Part shown: piece by piece, positions 16,477-25,570 of the stretch
Layout of the letters: every line of letters starts with the position of its first letter
Numbering within the stretch: position 1 is the first letter of the stretch
Assembly (NCBI GenBank): GCA_947630925.1
Contig: CANRJM010000005.1
Span: 1 to 64,000 of the forward strand
Reading direction: 5' to 3'
Length of the DNA stretch: 64,000 bases
DNA from: an uncultured Lachnospiraceae bacterium
GTDB taxonomy: Bacteria > Bacillota > Clostridia > Lachnospirales > Lachnospiraceae
Notes under the pieces: model-generated
Databases searched by the model: none
Told to the model about the DNA's origin: nothing
What the model saw: the letters and a program-made list of their open reading frames with translations, nothing else
Position numbers and translations under genes: made by a program

Positions 16477-18330
16477 TTATTCCTTCTTCAGATGTTCATA
16501 TATCAATGCTACTGTTCTTTCTGTACTCTTGCCATCTTTTCCATCAAAGAAACGATTCTTAAACGGTTCAATTTTCTCCTGTTCCAAATCATTTTTTAAA
16601 ATAGTATCTGCAATTTCGTCAAAGTGATATACAATCTTTCCCGGAACAAAAGTTTCATACTCATAGTAAAATCCCCTTGTCGCAATATACTGTTCCAAAT
16701 CATAGACATAAAATAACATTGGAATATTCAAAAGAGATGCCTCAAATACAACAGAAGAATAATCCGTTATCAGAACATCCGTTACAAACAACAAATCATT
16801 TAATTCTGAATTTTTAGATAAATCAATGATATAATCTTTATATTCGGGCTGGATTGGGTTTCTGTTTTTTACAAATGGATGATGCTTAATAAGGATTGCA
16901 TAATCTTCGCCAAGCTGCTTGTATAATTTATTGACGTCAAACAGTTCTACCGGATAATATCCGGTCTTTTTCCCATTGCCACGAAACGTTGGCGCAAACA
17001 AAAGGATCTTTTTCCCTTTTAGCTTTGGATATTTTTTATAAAACTTCTGAACAATCTTTTCTTTGTATTGCTGATCAAAAAAGATGTCGGTACGCGGAAC
17101 ACCGGTTGCAACTATCTTTTCTAACGACAGCCCAAAGCCTTCTGCATAAAATTTTGCGATTTCTTTCGAACTTACCGTAGCAAAATCATAGCTGCGATGA
17201 TTTGGGCTCTTCAATCCCTGTCCGCCGATCTTGCCCATACGGCTGCATCCAAACGTCTTAAACGCGCCGCAGGCATGCCATAACTGAATCAGGACTGTCC
17301 CCTGTCTTCTGGGCAGTTTAAATAAAAGTTCCATATAATCATCCACCAAAATAATTCTGGAATTGGCAAAATAAATTGCCAGACGGAGCATATTGGTAAA
17401 CTTCATACGGCTTGTATCATGGCTGTCCAGTACAAAACGGATGTCTAAGGAAGAATCCTTTTTTAAGATATCATAGACAAATTCAAAATTACCGCTCAGG
17501 TCATTCCGTCTGTTAGAGAAAAAGACAACACGGTTTTTTCTGACCGGAAACCATGAGGCGATTTTGTTTACCACTGTCATACATCCTAATTTAACCGGCA
17601 AAATGCCAATCTGCATCTTGCAGAATGCTGTCCATCTCCACCGCGCATGCTTTAACAGATAGGCAACCCAGTTTCCTGCCTGTATTTCTTCCTTACGCGG
17701 TATGCATTTTAAAACAGCAAGAAATGCGTCCACCAAAAATACCGGAAGCAGGAAAAAGCCAATCAGCAACTGTGCGACTTGCCATATTACCGCAATCAAA
17801 GATCGTAACTTGATGACCGCCCTGGACAAAAATGATTTTGGTCCGGTGTTAAATTTTGCGTACAGTTCTACCTCGGATTTGTCGATTGAAAAGACAACCT
17901 CATAGGCTTCCCCCTGAAGTTCCATATCCTCTTCTTCCATGTCTGATTTTTCTTCGCCGTTAGCATTGGCGGAATCTTCTAAATCATAGGCCCGATTGAC
18001 AATCTCGCCCACATGGTACGATATATGTTCATAGTAATCATCCCCATACATCACATCAAACCAAAAGGTTATCTTCTCGCCCAAAGGCTCGTTGTAAAAA
18101 ATGTACCGTACATCATAAGTATATTGTGCGTAAATCAAAAATCTGCCGTTTTTTTCCGTATAGGAACAAACCGTCAACGGTACTCTTCTCGTCTGACTTC
18201 CGCTATCAAATGTAATGGCAATTTTAGGATTCCGTACGCGGTCATCATATTCGCCCCTGACATTAACGGAAATCCACATTTTCCAACCGGTAAATTCCAC
18301 CTGCTCAACAGTAAATTCGACCTTCTTCAT
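16477..18330 (-). CDS. CDP-glycerol/CDP-ribitol polyol-phosphate transferase (TagF/TarL-like)
   Basis: 617 aa. The C-terminal about 370 residues match the teichoic-acid glycero/ribitol-phosphotransferase family (PF04464 type), with LWHACGAFKTFG near 350, a conserved RTD (GVPRTDIFF), IKHHPF near 475 and TDYSSVVFEASLL near 507, residues that bind the CDP-polyol. The N-terminal about 180 residues are a beta-rich domain, and a hydrophobic stretch at about 178-208 probably associates with the membrane. With tarI and tarJ downstream it most likely polymerises or transfers ribitol phosphate to a cell-surface glycan. Its promoter is at 18363-18391. Confidence 0.88.
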   Translation of the reverse strand: MKKVEFTVEQVEFTGWKMWISVNVRGEYDDRVRNPKIAITFDSGSQTRRVPLTVCSYTEKNGRFLIYAQYTYDVRYIFYNEPLGEKITFWFDVMYGDDYYEHISYHVGEIVNRAYDLEDSANANGEEKSDMEEEDMELQGEAYEVVFSIDKSEVELYAKFNTGPKSFLSRAVIKLRSLIAVIWQVAQLLIGFFLLPVFLVDAFLAVLKCIPRKEEIQAGNWVAYLLKHARWRWTAFCKMQIGILPVKLGCMTVVNKIASWFPVRKNRVVFFSNRRNDLSGNFEFVYDILKKDSSLDIRFVLDSHDTSRMKFTNMLRLAIYFANSRIILVDDYMELLFKLPRRQGTVLIQLWHACGAFKTFGCSRMGKIGGQGLKSPNHRSYDFATVSSKEIAKFYAEGFGLSLEKIVATGVPRTDIFFDQQYKEKIVQKFYKKYPKLKGKKILLFAPTFRGNGKKTGYYPVELFDVNKLYKQLGEDYAILIKHHPFVKNRNPIQPEYKDYIIDLSKNSELNDLLFVTDVLITDYSSVVFEASLLNIPMLFYVYDLEQYIATRGFYYEYETFVPGKIVYHFDEIADTILKNDLEQEKIEPFKNRFFDGKDGKSTERTVALIYEHLKKE

Positions 18331-18362
18331 TGTTTCACCTCATCTATTGTCCCAATATTAAA

Positions 18363-18391
18363 ATTTTACATCATTTTCACTTTGCTGTCTA
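18363..18391 (-). promoter_or_regulatory. Putative promoter of the tarL-leuCD-tarIJ transcript
   Basis: On the minus strand TAGACA (18386-18391), a 17 base spacer and TAAAAT (18363-18368), each five of six to consensus, end 32 bases before the TarL-like start. Confidence 0.6.
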
Positions 18392-18420
18392 GCATTTTTC
18401 GATACCTGTCCGCCCTGTTA

Positions 18421-19632
18421 TCAGATCAGACGGTCTAATGCGTCTTTTTTCCCCCATACACATCCTTCCTGACATTGAAAATCAGAATATCCGCACCTGG
18501 CGCATGACCGGTTTCCCTCTGTAATATTATCTAAACGTTTTTGATTTGCTTTGGACAGGTTCTGCCTGTTTTCTGCAAAACGCTCTATCATCTGCCTGGT
18601 AAGCCGCATAATTTCAAGCTGCGCCCGTCCGCACATCCTCTCCTTGCATTTTAAAACAAAATCCTCAAACAATCCCTGTTCCGTAACAGAAACCAACATT
18701 CCCTGCGGATAAACCTCTGCGACGCTCTCCATATCCGCAAGCCACTCCTTTTCATATGCGGTTCCCTTCAAAATCGGCGGTACAAAAAATCCAAACTCCT
18801 TCGGATCTTTGCCGGAAAAATTGATTTTTACCCTGGTTGTCCGATGCCGCTGCTGCTGTGCCACCTGGGCAAAACTTGCGCAAAAAGTCGCCGTATACAC
18901 ATCTCCAAAATAATCCCGGTTATCATTATCATATTCTCCCGTTGCCTGTACCGGAAGAAAACGAAAATATTCATTTTTATTATCGTGAAATCTCTGTTTT
19001 CCCACAACCCGCAAAAATTCCTCTTTTAAAAGAGAAATTTCACGTAAAAGCCGCTTGTTAAATCCTCCGTCCAATGTTTCCAAATTCTGCTGCATTCGTT
19101 CCATCCAGTCAATCACATAAAATATATTACGAAATGGCAGAGAATATACCATGGAAGTCTCACAAAAGACAGAAATCATATAGCGTGCATTTTCATACGC
19201 CAGTTTATGTACCTCCTCCGGCTCCAATCGGGTTTGATATAAACGCATAATTTCCGCAAAGAACACATCATGCCACTTTTCATACAATATCTGCTCCTGC
19301 TCCGTTTCCGGATGCATCTGCGTATATCTGGCGCTTTTTTCCGAAGTGTTGGATACCCCTATGGAATTTAAAAGCATTGCTATTATTTTGGGACAGATAA
19401 TCTCCATATTGAGCATACTGTGCTGAAACACTGAATGATGCCCCTGCTGTGCCGTCTGACGGGCACGTTTTGCCGCCTTTTCATCAGGCTGGGTACGGAT
19501 TGTCGCATAACCTTCCTTTGCGTAACAGGTTCCTGCAAACTTACCGCCCTGTAACATAAATTCCTCGCTTAGTTCCTCTGCAGTAATCCCTTCCGTTTCC
19601 TTTGTCATGGCAATTGCCTGGATTTTTATCAT
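18421..19632 (-). CDS. thyX: ThyX-like flavin-dependent thymidylate synthase, unusually long
   Basis: 403 aa, against about 220-250 for classical ThyX, which methylates dUMP using methylene-tetrahydrofolate and FAD. It reads as two ThyX-like halves. The first has GHHSVFQHS (65-73), then a segment where the RHR motif is replaced by LNS but SARY is kept (89-104), then ENARYMISVF (148-157). The second has QRHRTTRVKINFSG (262-275), FFVPP (283-287) and GRAQLEI (336-342). A C-terminal cysteine set C-x2-C-x6-C-x3-C (378-392) could bind a metal. GGAGG lies six bases from the ATG at 19632; an ATG at 19635 is possible. Whether it makes dTMP is unproven. Confidence 0.7.
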   Translation of the reverse strand: MIKIQAIAMTKETEGITAEELSEEFMLQGGKFAGTCYAKEGYATIRTQPDEKAAKRARQTAQQGHHSVFQHSMLNMEIICPKIIAMLLNSIGVSNTSEKSARYTQMHPETEQEQILYEKWHDVFFAEIMRLYQTRLEPEEVHKLAYENARYMISVFCETSMVYSLPFRNIFYVIDWMERMQQNLETLDGGFNKRLLREISLLKEEFLRVVGKQRFHDNKNEYFRFLPVQATGEYDNDNRDYFGDVYTATFCASFAQVAQQQRHRTTRVKINFSGKDPKEFGFFVPPILKGTAYEKEWLADMESVAEVYPQGMLVSVTEQGLFEDFVLKCKERMCGRAQLEIMRLTRQMIERFAENRQNLSKANQKRLDNITEGNRSCARCGYSDFQCQEGCVWGKKDALDRLI

Positions 19633-19704
19633 CATTTGCCTCCAAACTGCTTATTTTACATATATTGTAGCGGAGTCCCTCTGTTTACTTCCGTCTGCTC
19701 CCCT

Positions 19705-20448
19705 TTAACATATCTCAATTTGCTCTCCGTCAACTGCTTTTGTGACCATATCGCAAATCCGACGATATACCATATTGCAAATCTCTTTTGAAGACAACCC
19801 CCTATAATCTTCATAATATAACGGCTTCATATAGATTACCTTTGTCTCTACCCGCCGCAAAGACCAAAGATCAAATACTTTCCAGGAATCAATCAATGCT
19901 ACAGGCACAATCGGCGCCCTTGCCTGAATAGCGCTCTTGAAACTTCCTGCCTTAAACGGATCCACAACATTTCCGTTGCGGTGTTTATATCCTCCGGAAG
20001 GAAAAATAATAAACTTCCTTCCCTGCTTTACTTCATTTGTTACTTCACGGATAATCCCCGCCGCCTGGCGCAGATCATTTAACTTCAACCGCTTTCCCTG
20101 TACCAGATCGATAAACTGTTTCACTAACGGCATATGGGATCTTGCATCATCCATCACAATAGAACACGGTTTTTTGTGCGTCAGCATAATGCCTAATGCA
20201 TCATATTTCCCCTGATGGTTGGCAAACATAACGTATCCGCCTTCTTTTGGAAGGTTTTCCACGCCATATGCTTTCGTGTGAATGCGTCCTCTCCGATTCA
20301 TCAGGCGAATGACATGTTTATCATATTCATAACGAAACTCTTCCGTATACTTCTCCGCATATTTTGCATAATGTCCCATTGTCGGTATCATCCAAATGCG
20401 ATGAACATTTGATAAAATCACATAAAAAAACCGTAGCACAATATCCAC
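19705..20448 (-). CDS. 1-acyl-sn-glycerol-3-phosphate acyltransferase family protein (PlsC-like)
   Basis: 247 aa. The PlsC-family catalytic motif NHQGKYD (H-x4-D form) is at about 77-83, and the second block, FPSGGYKHRNG near 150-160, is a variant of the usual FPEGTRS. The family acylates lysophosphatidic acid in phospholipid synthesis. A hydrophobic N-terminus (VLRFFYVILSN) suggests membrane association. The start is a GTG preceded by AAAGGA. The variant second motif leaves room for a different acyl acceptor. It is divergent from rqcH. Confidence 0.85.
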   Translation of the reverse strand: MDIVLRFFYVILSNVHRIWMIPTMGHYAKYAEKYTEEFRYEYDKHVIRLMNRRGRIHTKAYGVENLPKEGGYVMFANHQGKYDALGIMLTHKKPCSIVMDDARSHMPLVKQFIDLVQGKRLKLNDLRQAAGIIREVTNEVKQGRKFIIFPSGGYKHRNGNVVDPFKAGSFKSAIQARAPIVPVALIDSWKVFDLWSLRRVETKVIYMKPLYYEDYRGLSSKEICNMVYRRICDMVTKAVDGEQIEIC

Positions 20449-20624
20449 CTTATCCTTTTGTTTTTCTCCTGCAGAACTGCTGCAGCATACTTAACCATAT
20501 ACTTGCTCTGCCCATACATACAAGATACATAAGCACAACTATTAATTTAACATACAACACTTTATTTTACAACTTTTTCTTTGAAATTCCCATAAGATTC
20601 TTATGATTTCTATGGCTCCCTTCC

Positions 20625-20653
20625 TTGAATTGCTTTCAGAAACACAGTATAAT
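20625..20653 (+). promoter_or_regulatory. Promoter of rqcH
   Basis: TTGAAT (20625-20630), a 17 base spacer and a perfect TATAAT (20648-20653) end 31 bases before the rqcH ATG, with AAGGGG as ribosome-binding site between. Confidence 0.7.
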
Positions 20654-20684
20654 GTAACAAACAAAAACAGAAGGGGAAAAGCAT

Positions 20685-22472
20685 ATGGCATTTGATGGCA
20701 TCGTAATTGCCGGCCTTGTTTCGGAATTACAGAAAGAACTGACAGGCGGCAGAATCACAAAAATTGCGCAGACAGAGGCGGATAAACTTCAACTGACGAT
20801 AAAAAACAGTTTCCATGCAGCCGATGGCAAAATGATTCGAAGACAAAACAGACTTGTCATTTCCGTCAATCCAAGCCTGCCGTTGATTTACCTGACACAG
20901 GAAAACGAGACGGCGCCCCTGCAGGCACCCACTTTCTGCATGGTACTCCGTAAACATTTAAATCATTGTAAACTGCAAAACATTACGCAGATTGGTTTGG
21001 AACGTGTGATCCGTTTTGATTTGGAACATTTAAACGAAATGGGCGATTTCTGCCAAAAAAGACTCTATATCGAATTAATGGGAAAGCACAGCAATATTAT
21101 CTTCTGTGATGAGTCAGATGAAATCATTGACAGTATCCGGCATGTCTCCCTTTTGGTCAGCTCTGTCCGGGAGGTTTTGCCAGGCAGAAAATATTTTATT
21201 CCCAATACGCAGGAAAAACTCGATCCTCTTACCATTTCCAAAGAGGTCTTCTGGGATAAGGTCTTCTCCAAACCTCTTCCCCCCGACAAAGCATTATACC
21301 GTACTCTGACCGGATTCAGCGCCGTCATGGCAAACGAGCTTTTATACCGCTCCGCTCTGTCCGAGCAGACCACCGTTTCTGAATTATCCGAAATGGAAAA
21401 ACTCCATCTCTACCGAAATTTTTGCGAATTCATGGAAGAGATCCGGAACAAAAAGTTTTCTCCCACAATCGTATACGCTCAGGACGAACCTGTCGAATTT
21501 GCAGGCGTAACCCTGACCTGTTACCAGGATTCAGACGGATATCGGGTGGAATCTGCCGAAAGTATCAGTCAAATGTTGTTTGATTATTACCATACCAAAG
21601 AGCTCCTTGGACGGATTCGTCAAAAATCTGCCGATTTGCGCCGTATTACACAGACTGCATTGGAGCGCAGCCAAAAGAAATATGATCTACAGGAAAAACA
21701 GTTAAAAGATACCGGAAAACGTGAAACATATAAAGTTTACGGCGAACTGCTGACTACCTACGGCTATGAGCTGAAAGGCGGCGAAAAAAGCCTGACCTGT
21801 GAAAACTATTATACCAATACAGAAATAACGATTCCTTTGGATGAGACCAAAACTGCAGTGGAAAATGCAAAACGCTATTTTGAGAAATATGCAAAACTAA
21901 AACGGACTTATGAAGCGCTGACCGGACAAATTGAGGAAACAAAAATGGAAATAGAGCATCTCCAGTCCATCAGCAATGCTCTGGATATCGCCCGATACGA
22001 AGAAGATTTATCCGACATCCGAAGAGAACTGACCGATGCCGGATACATCAGGCGGCACCTGCCGCAAAACAGGCATACCTCCCGGAAAACGCCAAAAAGC
22101 CGGCCGCTGCATTATATCTCCTCAGATGGATTTCATATGTATGTTGGAAAAAATAATTTCCAAAATGATGAATTGACTTTTAAAACCGCATCCGGAAATG
22201 ACTGGTGGTTTCATGCAAAACAAACAGCCGGCTCTCATGTTATCGTAAAGGCGGAAGGAAAGGAGCTTCCGGATACTACTTTTGAAGAAGCCGCAAGGCT
22301 GGCTGCCTATTATTCCAAAGCGCGCAATCAGCAAAAAGCTGAGATCGATTATGTACAAAAAAAGCATATTAAAAAACCAAACGGTTCCAAACCCGGATTT
22401 GTCGTATACTATACAAACTATTCCATGACAATCCCTACGGATATCACAGGGATTCGGGAAGCCGCAGAATAA
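20685..22472 (+). CDS. rqcH: NFACT family protein RqcH (Rqc2 homolog)
   Basis: 595 aa. RqcH binds stalled 50S-peptidyl-tRNA complexes and adds C-terminal alanine tails that mark nascent chains for degradation. The NFACT-N domain starts with MAFDGIVIAGLVSEL and GGRITKI, a helical coiled-coil middle (about 290-450) follows, and the C-terminal NFACT-R domain shows SSDGFHMYVGKNNFQNDELT and NDWWFHAKQTAGSHVIV. Older annotations call it fibronectin-binding protein. It has its own promoter and is convergent with the TIR gene. Confidence 0.95.
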   Translation: MAFDGIVIAGLVSELQKELTGGRITKIAQTEADKLQLTIKNSFHAADGKMIRRQNRLVISVNPSLPLIYLTQENETAPLQAPTFCMVLRKHLNHCKLQNITQIGLERVIRFDLEHLNEMGDFCQKRLYIELMGKHSNIIFCDESDEIIDSIRHVSLLVSSVREVLPGRKYFIPNTQEKLDPLTISKEVFWDKVFSKPLPPDKALYRTLTGFSAVMANELLYRSALSEQTTVSELSEMEKLHLYRNFCEFMEEIRNKKFSPTIVYAQDEPVEFAGVTLTCYQDSDGYRVESAESISQMLFDYYHTKELLGRIRQKSADLRRITQTALERSQKKYDLQEKQLKDTGKRETYKVYGELLTTYGYELKGGEKSLTCENYYTNTEITIPLDETKTAVENAKRYFEKYAKLKRTYEALTGQIEETKMEIEHLQSISNALDIARYEEDLSDIRRELTDAGYIRRHLPQNRHTSRKTPKSRPLHYISSDGFHMYVGKNNFQNDELTFKTASGNDWWFHAKQTAGSHVIVKAEGKELPDTTFEEAARLAAYYSKARNQQKAEIDYVQKKHIKKPNGSKPGFVVYYTNYSMTIPTDITGIREAAE

Positions 22473-22515
22473 CGGTTACCCGGCCCTTTCATTTCCCTTC
22501 TTTCTTCTCAGACTG

Positions 22516-25512
22516 CTATTTGGAGTACAAATGATATTTTTCTCTTTGATAGTTGGTAAATTCCGGTTCGCCCACAAATTCTTTTGCCATTTCCAAAATC
22601 TCTTCGGAAGAATACAGGGGAATTTTGTAAAGGTTCTCTGCGCCGTCATACACTACGACCTCCCCGTCTCCCGTAGCCGCAACATAATTCGGAATTTCCC
22701 CTATGATTTCCTCTGGATTCTTTTTATCGTACAGATATGCGGTATTGGAACCTTCGGCCTTTCCCGTGCTTTTAGCGTCGCTGTCCTGATACCATACTAC
22801 AAAATACGGCAGTTCATCCGTAGTAGAAACGCCATATACTCCATTGCTGATTTCCGATAGATCCATAACTTTCTTCCATGTTTTCATATCATAAATCTCA
22901 GAATAATCATTAAGGAAATAGCGGTTTTCCCCAAAGAAGATTGTAGATGCATAGTCTCCTGCTTTCCCCTTGCAGACTACTGTATTTTTTTTCAAAGAAT
23001 ATACGAACCATTCTGTCTCTTCCGGATTTCTGTAAAATAGCAGGGAATTTCCCTCATGAAACGTATACAGCTCTGCATTCTCAATCACGGTTTCTCTTCC
23101 CGTCTTTTTGTCTTTGATACAAATTTCATGATCATTGCCGTATATCTCCCGATTTCCTATGGCAATCCCCCGGTTATACTTTTCCGGAATCGAAAACCGG
23201 TTCTGCTCTTTTCCGGTTCCGGCATCATATAAAATAACTTCCCGGTCTTTTGCCAAAAACAGTTTTTCCCGATTCTCATTGTATAAATAATAGGCATCAT
23301 CATCATATTCCAACGTTTTTTTCATCATAGAAATATCAAAATGCCTATTGACATATGTTGCATAATCCCTCACAGAAAAGTAGCCGTTATCAGCTATTTC
23401 AATCGTAAGATTATCAAAACTTCCATAACCTAAATCTGTCATATAGATAGAATTTTCTATCTCCATAGTGTTGCTGTCCAATACCCAGAGCTGTTTTTTC
23501 CCGCCTTTCTGCGTTCCCATGATAAAGTTTTTGCTGCCCGAAGCACAGGTATACCAGCGATCCGGTATCCCATCTTCCATAGCAAACAGCTTTTTCTTTT
23601 TCACATCGGAACGATTCTGCTCTTTCTGATGATAGATTCGTACCATCTTTCCCCAGTAATCCCGTAAAGCCGCATAGGAATGATCTAAATATACAAAATA
23701 AAACGGTTCGCCGTTGCCCGCCTGATAATTGATTTGTTTCTTATTTTTCAAATCATAAAAATATACCGCGCCATTTTTGCAGGAAATCCCCACAGTGTCT
23801 TCTCCGCACATAACCGAAATAATATCAGAAGAAAATTTCTGCTTCCAGACTACATTCCCGGTATCCTGATCCACCTCATACACCTTTGCTCCTTTGTAAT
23901 AGAAACAAGTATCTCTGTTACTGACGGATATGAACTGCAGATTCCAGTTGGCGTCACAGAGATAATTTTCTTTTTCCTGATTCAGATCATATTCCACAAT
24001 ATGCTTTAAGCCCGCCTTACGATCCGTCCGTAAAAAACAGAGCGTTTTATTGGAGGTAAATACAATCTCCTGGCAAACGCCATCCTGATTAGCAAAATAG
24101 TTTTCTCCGGTGTGGGTATCCACAAACAAAATACCGCTGGCACTGACGGTAGAAGCAGACAAAGCTGCAACAGAACTGTCCGGGCTGATATCGCCCAAAG
24201 CATACTCAATATCCTTTCCCAGTTCACACTCTAACAGCAGTTTTCCATCCGTCTGATACGTGTACATTCCACCCTGCTCATAATCTACTCCTACAATCAA
24301 ATCCTCTTGTTTGCTCAATTCCAAATCGGATACCGGCTTTCCCTGAAAATGTTTCTTCCCGGAATAAATATCTAAAGAAATCAGCCCGTTGGTCCCTGTA
24401 TAAACCAACGTCTGACTGTCCGACAGCAAAATCGCTCCCCGCGTGCTGTTCGCATAGAATGCCCGGCTGATATCGCTCAGGGAATAGGTTGCAATCTCTT
24501 TTGTATCTTCTACAGAATAAAGCGTTGCCTTTCTCTTCAAAATATTGTTAGCGGCAGAATAATATTTCTCCACCAATATCACTTTCTGGTCTTTGCTGAT
24601 TTGCACTTTGGTATCATAGGATTCTTCTTCCTCTTCTAACAACTGTTCCCGCTGATACCCGCCGCTTACATCATAGACACCTAACGCCTCTGTCAATGCG
24701 CGCATGGCATTCGATACAAACGGCCTGTTCGGATTCCCTAAATCTGTTGGGAGAGCTTCCAGCCCCAGTTTTACCGCAGTCTTCCGGTCGCCATTCTGAT
24801 ATGCAGCCTGCGCATATTCGGCCAGATAATAGGATTCTCCTCTCAGTGTCTGCTGCATGGAGTAATCCAGGGCAGTATATGCGCTTTCCAACTCCATATT
24901 TTTCATCATCATGCTGCCGGCAAATGCGCCTATGCCTAAAATCATCATACCGGCTACAGTGACTCCCCGTCTCAGACGGCGTTCCCTCTCCCTCTGATGC
25001 AGATCATCATAATCCACATCCAACATATCTGCCAAAAAACGGTATTTCTCACTATGTATATTTTTTATAATCTTTTTTTCGTTCGGATCACGGATATCTA
25101 CGGCCAGAGGTTCAATCTTTACCATTTCCCCATCTTTCTCATACTCCGTTAAAATGCGGGGAAAGCTTTCTGCCGGCTCTCCCTCTGCCAAAATAATGAT
25201 AATCCGCTCCCTGCCGCGGATTTTTAAGAAATATTCGACTTCCTCCATGCACCAGTCAGATTCCTGAAACCGTCTGGTACAAACAATAATCAGCCATTCT
25301 GTCTCATCAAGGGCACTTTTAATAAGAGCCGATAGATCACTACCGGCTTTTAATTCCTCTGAGTCACGAAAGACCCGCCCTATACTTCTCTTTCCAATCC
25401 TTTTTGCAATCTTACGGGGAATACGGTACCGTTCCAAAAGACGATGAACTTGTTTTGCCACCTTTTCATCAATATCACCATGCCGGTAACTGATAAACGC
25501 TGCGTATTTCAT
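22516..25512 (-). CDS. TIR domain, transmembrane and beta-propeller protein
   Basis: 998 aa. The N-terminal TIR domain (about 1-135) begins AAFISYRHGD and shows RVFRDSEEL (47-55) and SDWCMEEVEYF (85-95), where E91 fits the catalytic Glu of TIR NADases or cyclases. One transmembrane segment lies at about 184-203. A linker (LAEYAQAAYQNGDRKTAV... LEALP) precedes about 700 residues of repeating beta-strand units typical of a WD40/PQQ-like propeller. The topology suggests a cytoplasmic TIR and, most likely, an extracytoplasmic propeller. Similar TIR-TM-repeat proteins occur in Lachnospiraceae without an assigned function. It ends a co-directional run after the LRR and DHH genes, 58 bases from the DHH stop. 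Start: GGGAG about ten bases upstream. Confidence 0.85.
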   Translation of the reverse strand: MKYAAFISYRHGDIDEKVAKQVHRLLERYRIPRKIAKRIGKRSIGRVFRDSEELKAGSDLSALIKSALDETEWLIIVCTRRFQESDWCMEEVEYFLKIRGRERIIIILAEGEPAESFPRILTEYEKDGEMVKIEPLAVDIRDPNEKKIIKNIHSEKYRFLADMLDVDYDDLHQRERERRLRRGVTVAGMMILGIGAFAGSMMMKNMELESAYTALDYSMQQTLRGESYYLAEYAQAAYQNGDRKTAVKLGLEALPTDLGNPNRPFVSNAMRALTEALGVYDVSGGYQREQLLEEEEESYDTKVQISKDQKVILVEKYYSAANNILKRKATLYSVEDTKEIATYSLSDISRAFYANSTRGAILLSDSQTLVYTGTNGLISLDIYSGKKHFQGKPVSDLELSKQEDLIVGVDYEQGGMYTYQTDGKLLLECELGKDIEYALGDISPDSSVAALSASTVSASGILFVDTHTGENYFANQDGVCQEIVFTSNKTLCFLRTDRKAGLKHIVEYDLNQEKENYLCDANWNLQFISVSNRDTCFYYKGAKVYEVDQDTGNVVWKQKFSSDIISVMCGEDTVGISCKNGAVYFYDLKNKKQINYQAGNGEPFYFVYLDHSYAALRDYWGKMVRIYHQKEQNRSDVKKKKLFAMEDGIPDRWYTCASGSKNFIMGTQKGGKKQLWVLDSNTMEIENSIYMTDLGYGSFDNLTIEIADNGYFSVRDYATYVNRHFDISMMKKTLEYDDDAYYLYNENREKLFLAKDREVILYDAGTGKEQNRFSIPEKYNRGIAIGNREIYGNDHEICIKDKKTGRETVIENAELYTFHEGNSLLFYRNPEETEWFVYSLKKNTVVCKGKAGDYASTIFFGENRYFLNDYSEIYDMKTWKKVMDLSEISNGVYGVSTTDELPYFVVWYQDSDAKSTGKAEGSNTAYLYDKKNPEEIIGEIPNYVAATGDGEVVVYDGAENLYKIPLYSSEEILEMAKEFVGEPEFTNYQREKYHLYSK

Positions 25513-25570
25513 GAACGTTTCTCTCCCTCCCTGGAAAAGCTGTAAGCTTTTCAGCCTCTTCTATACTGTC

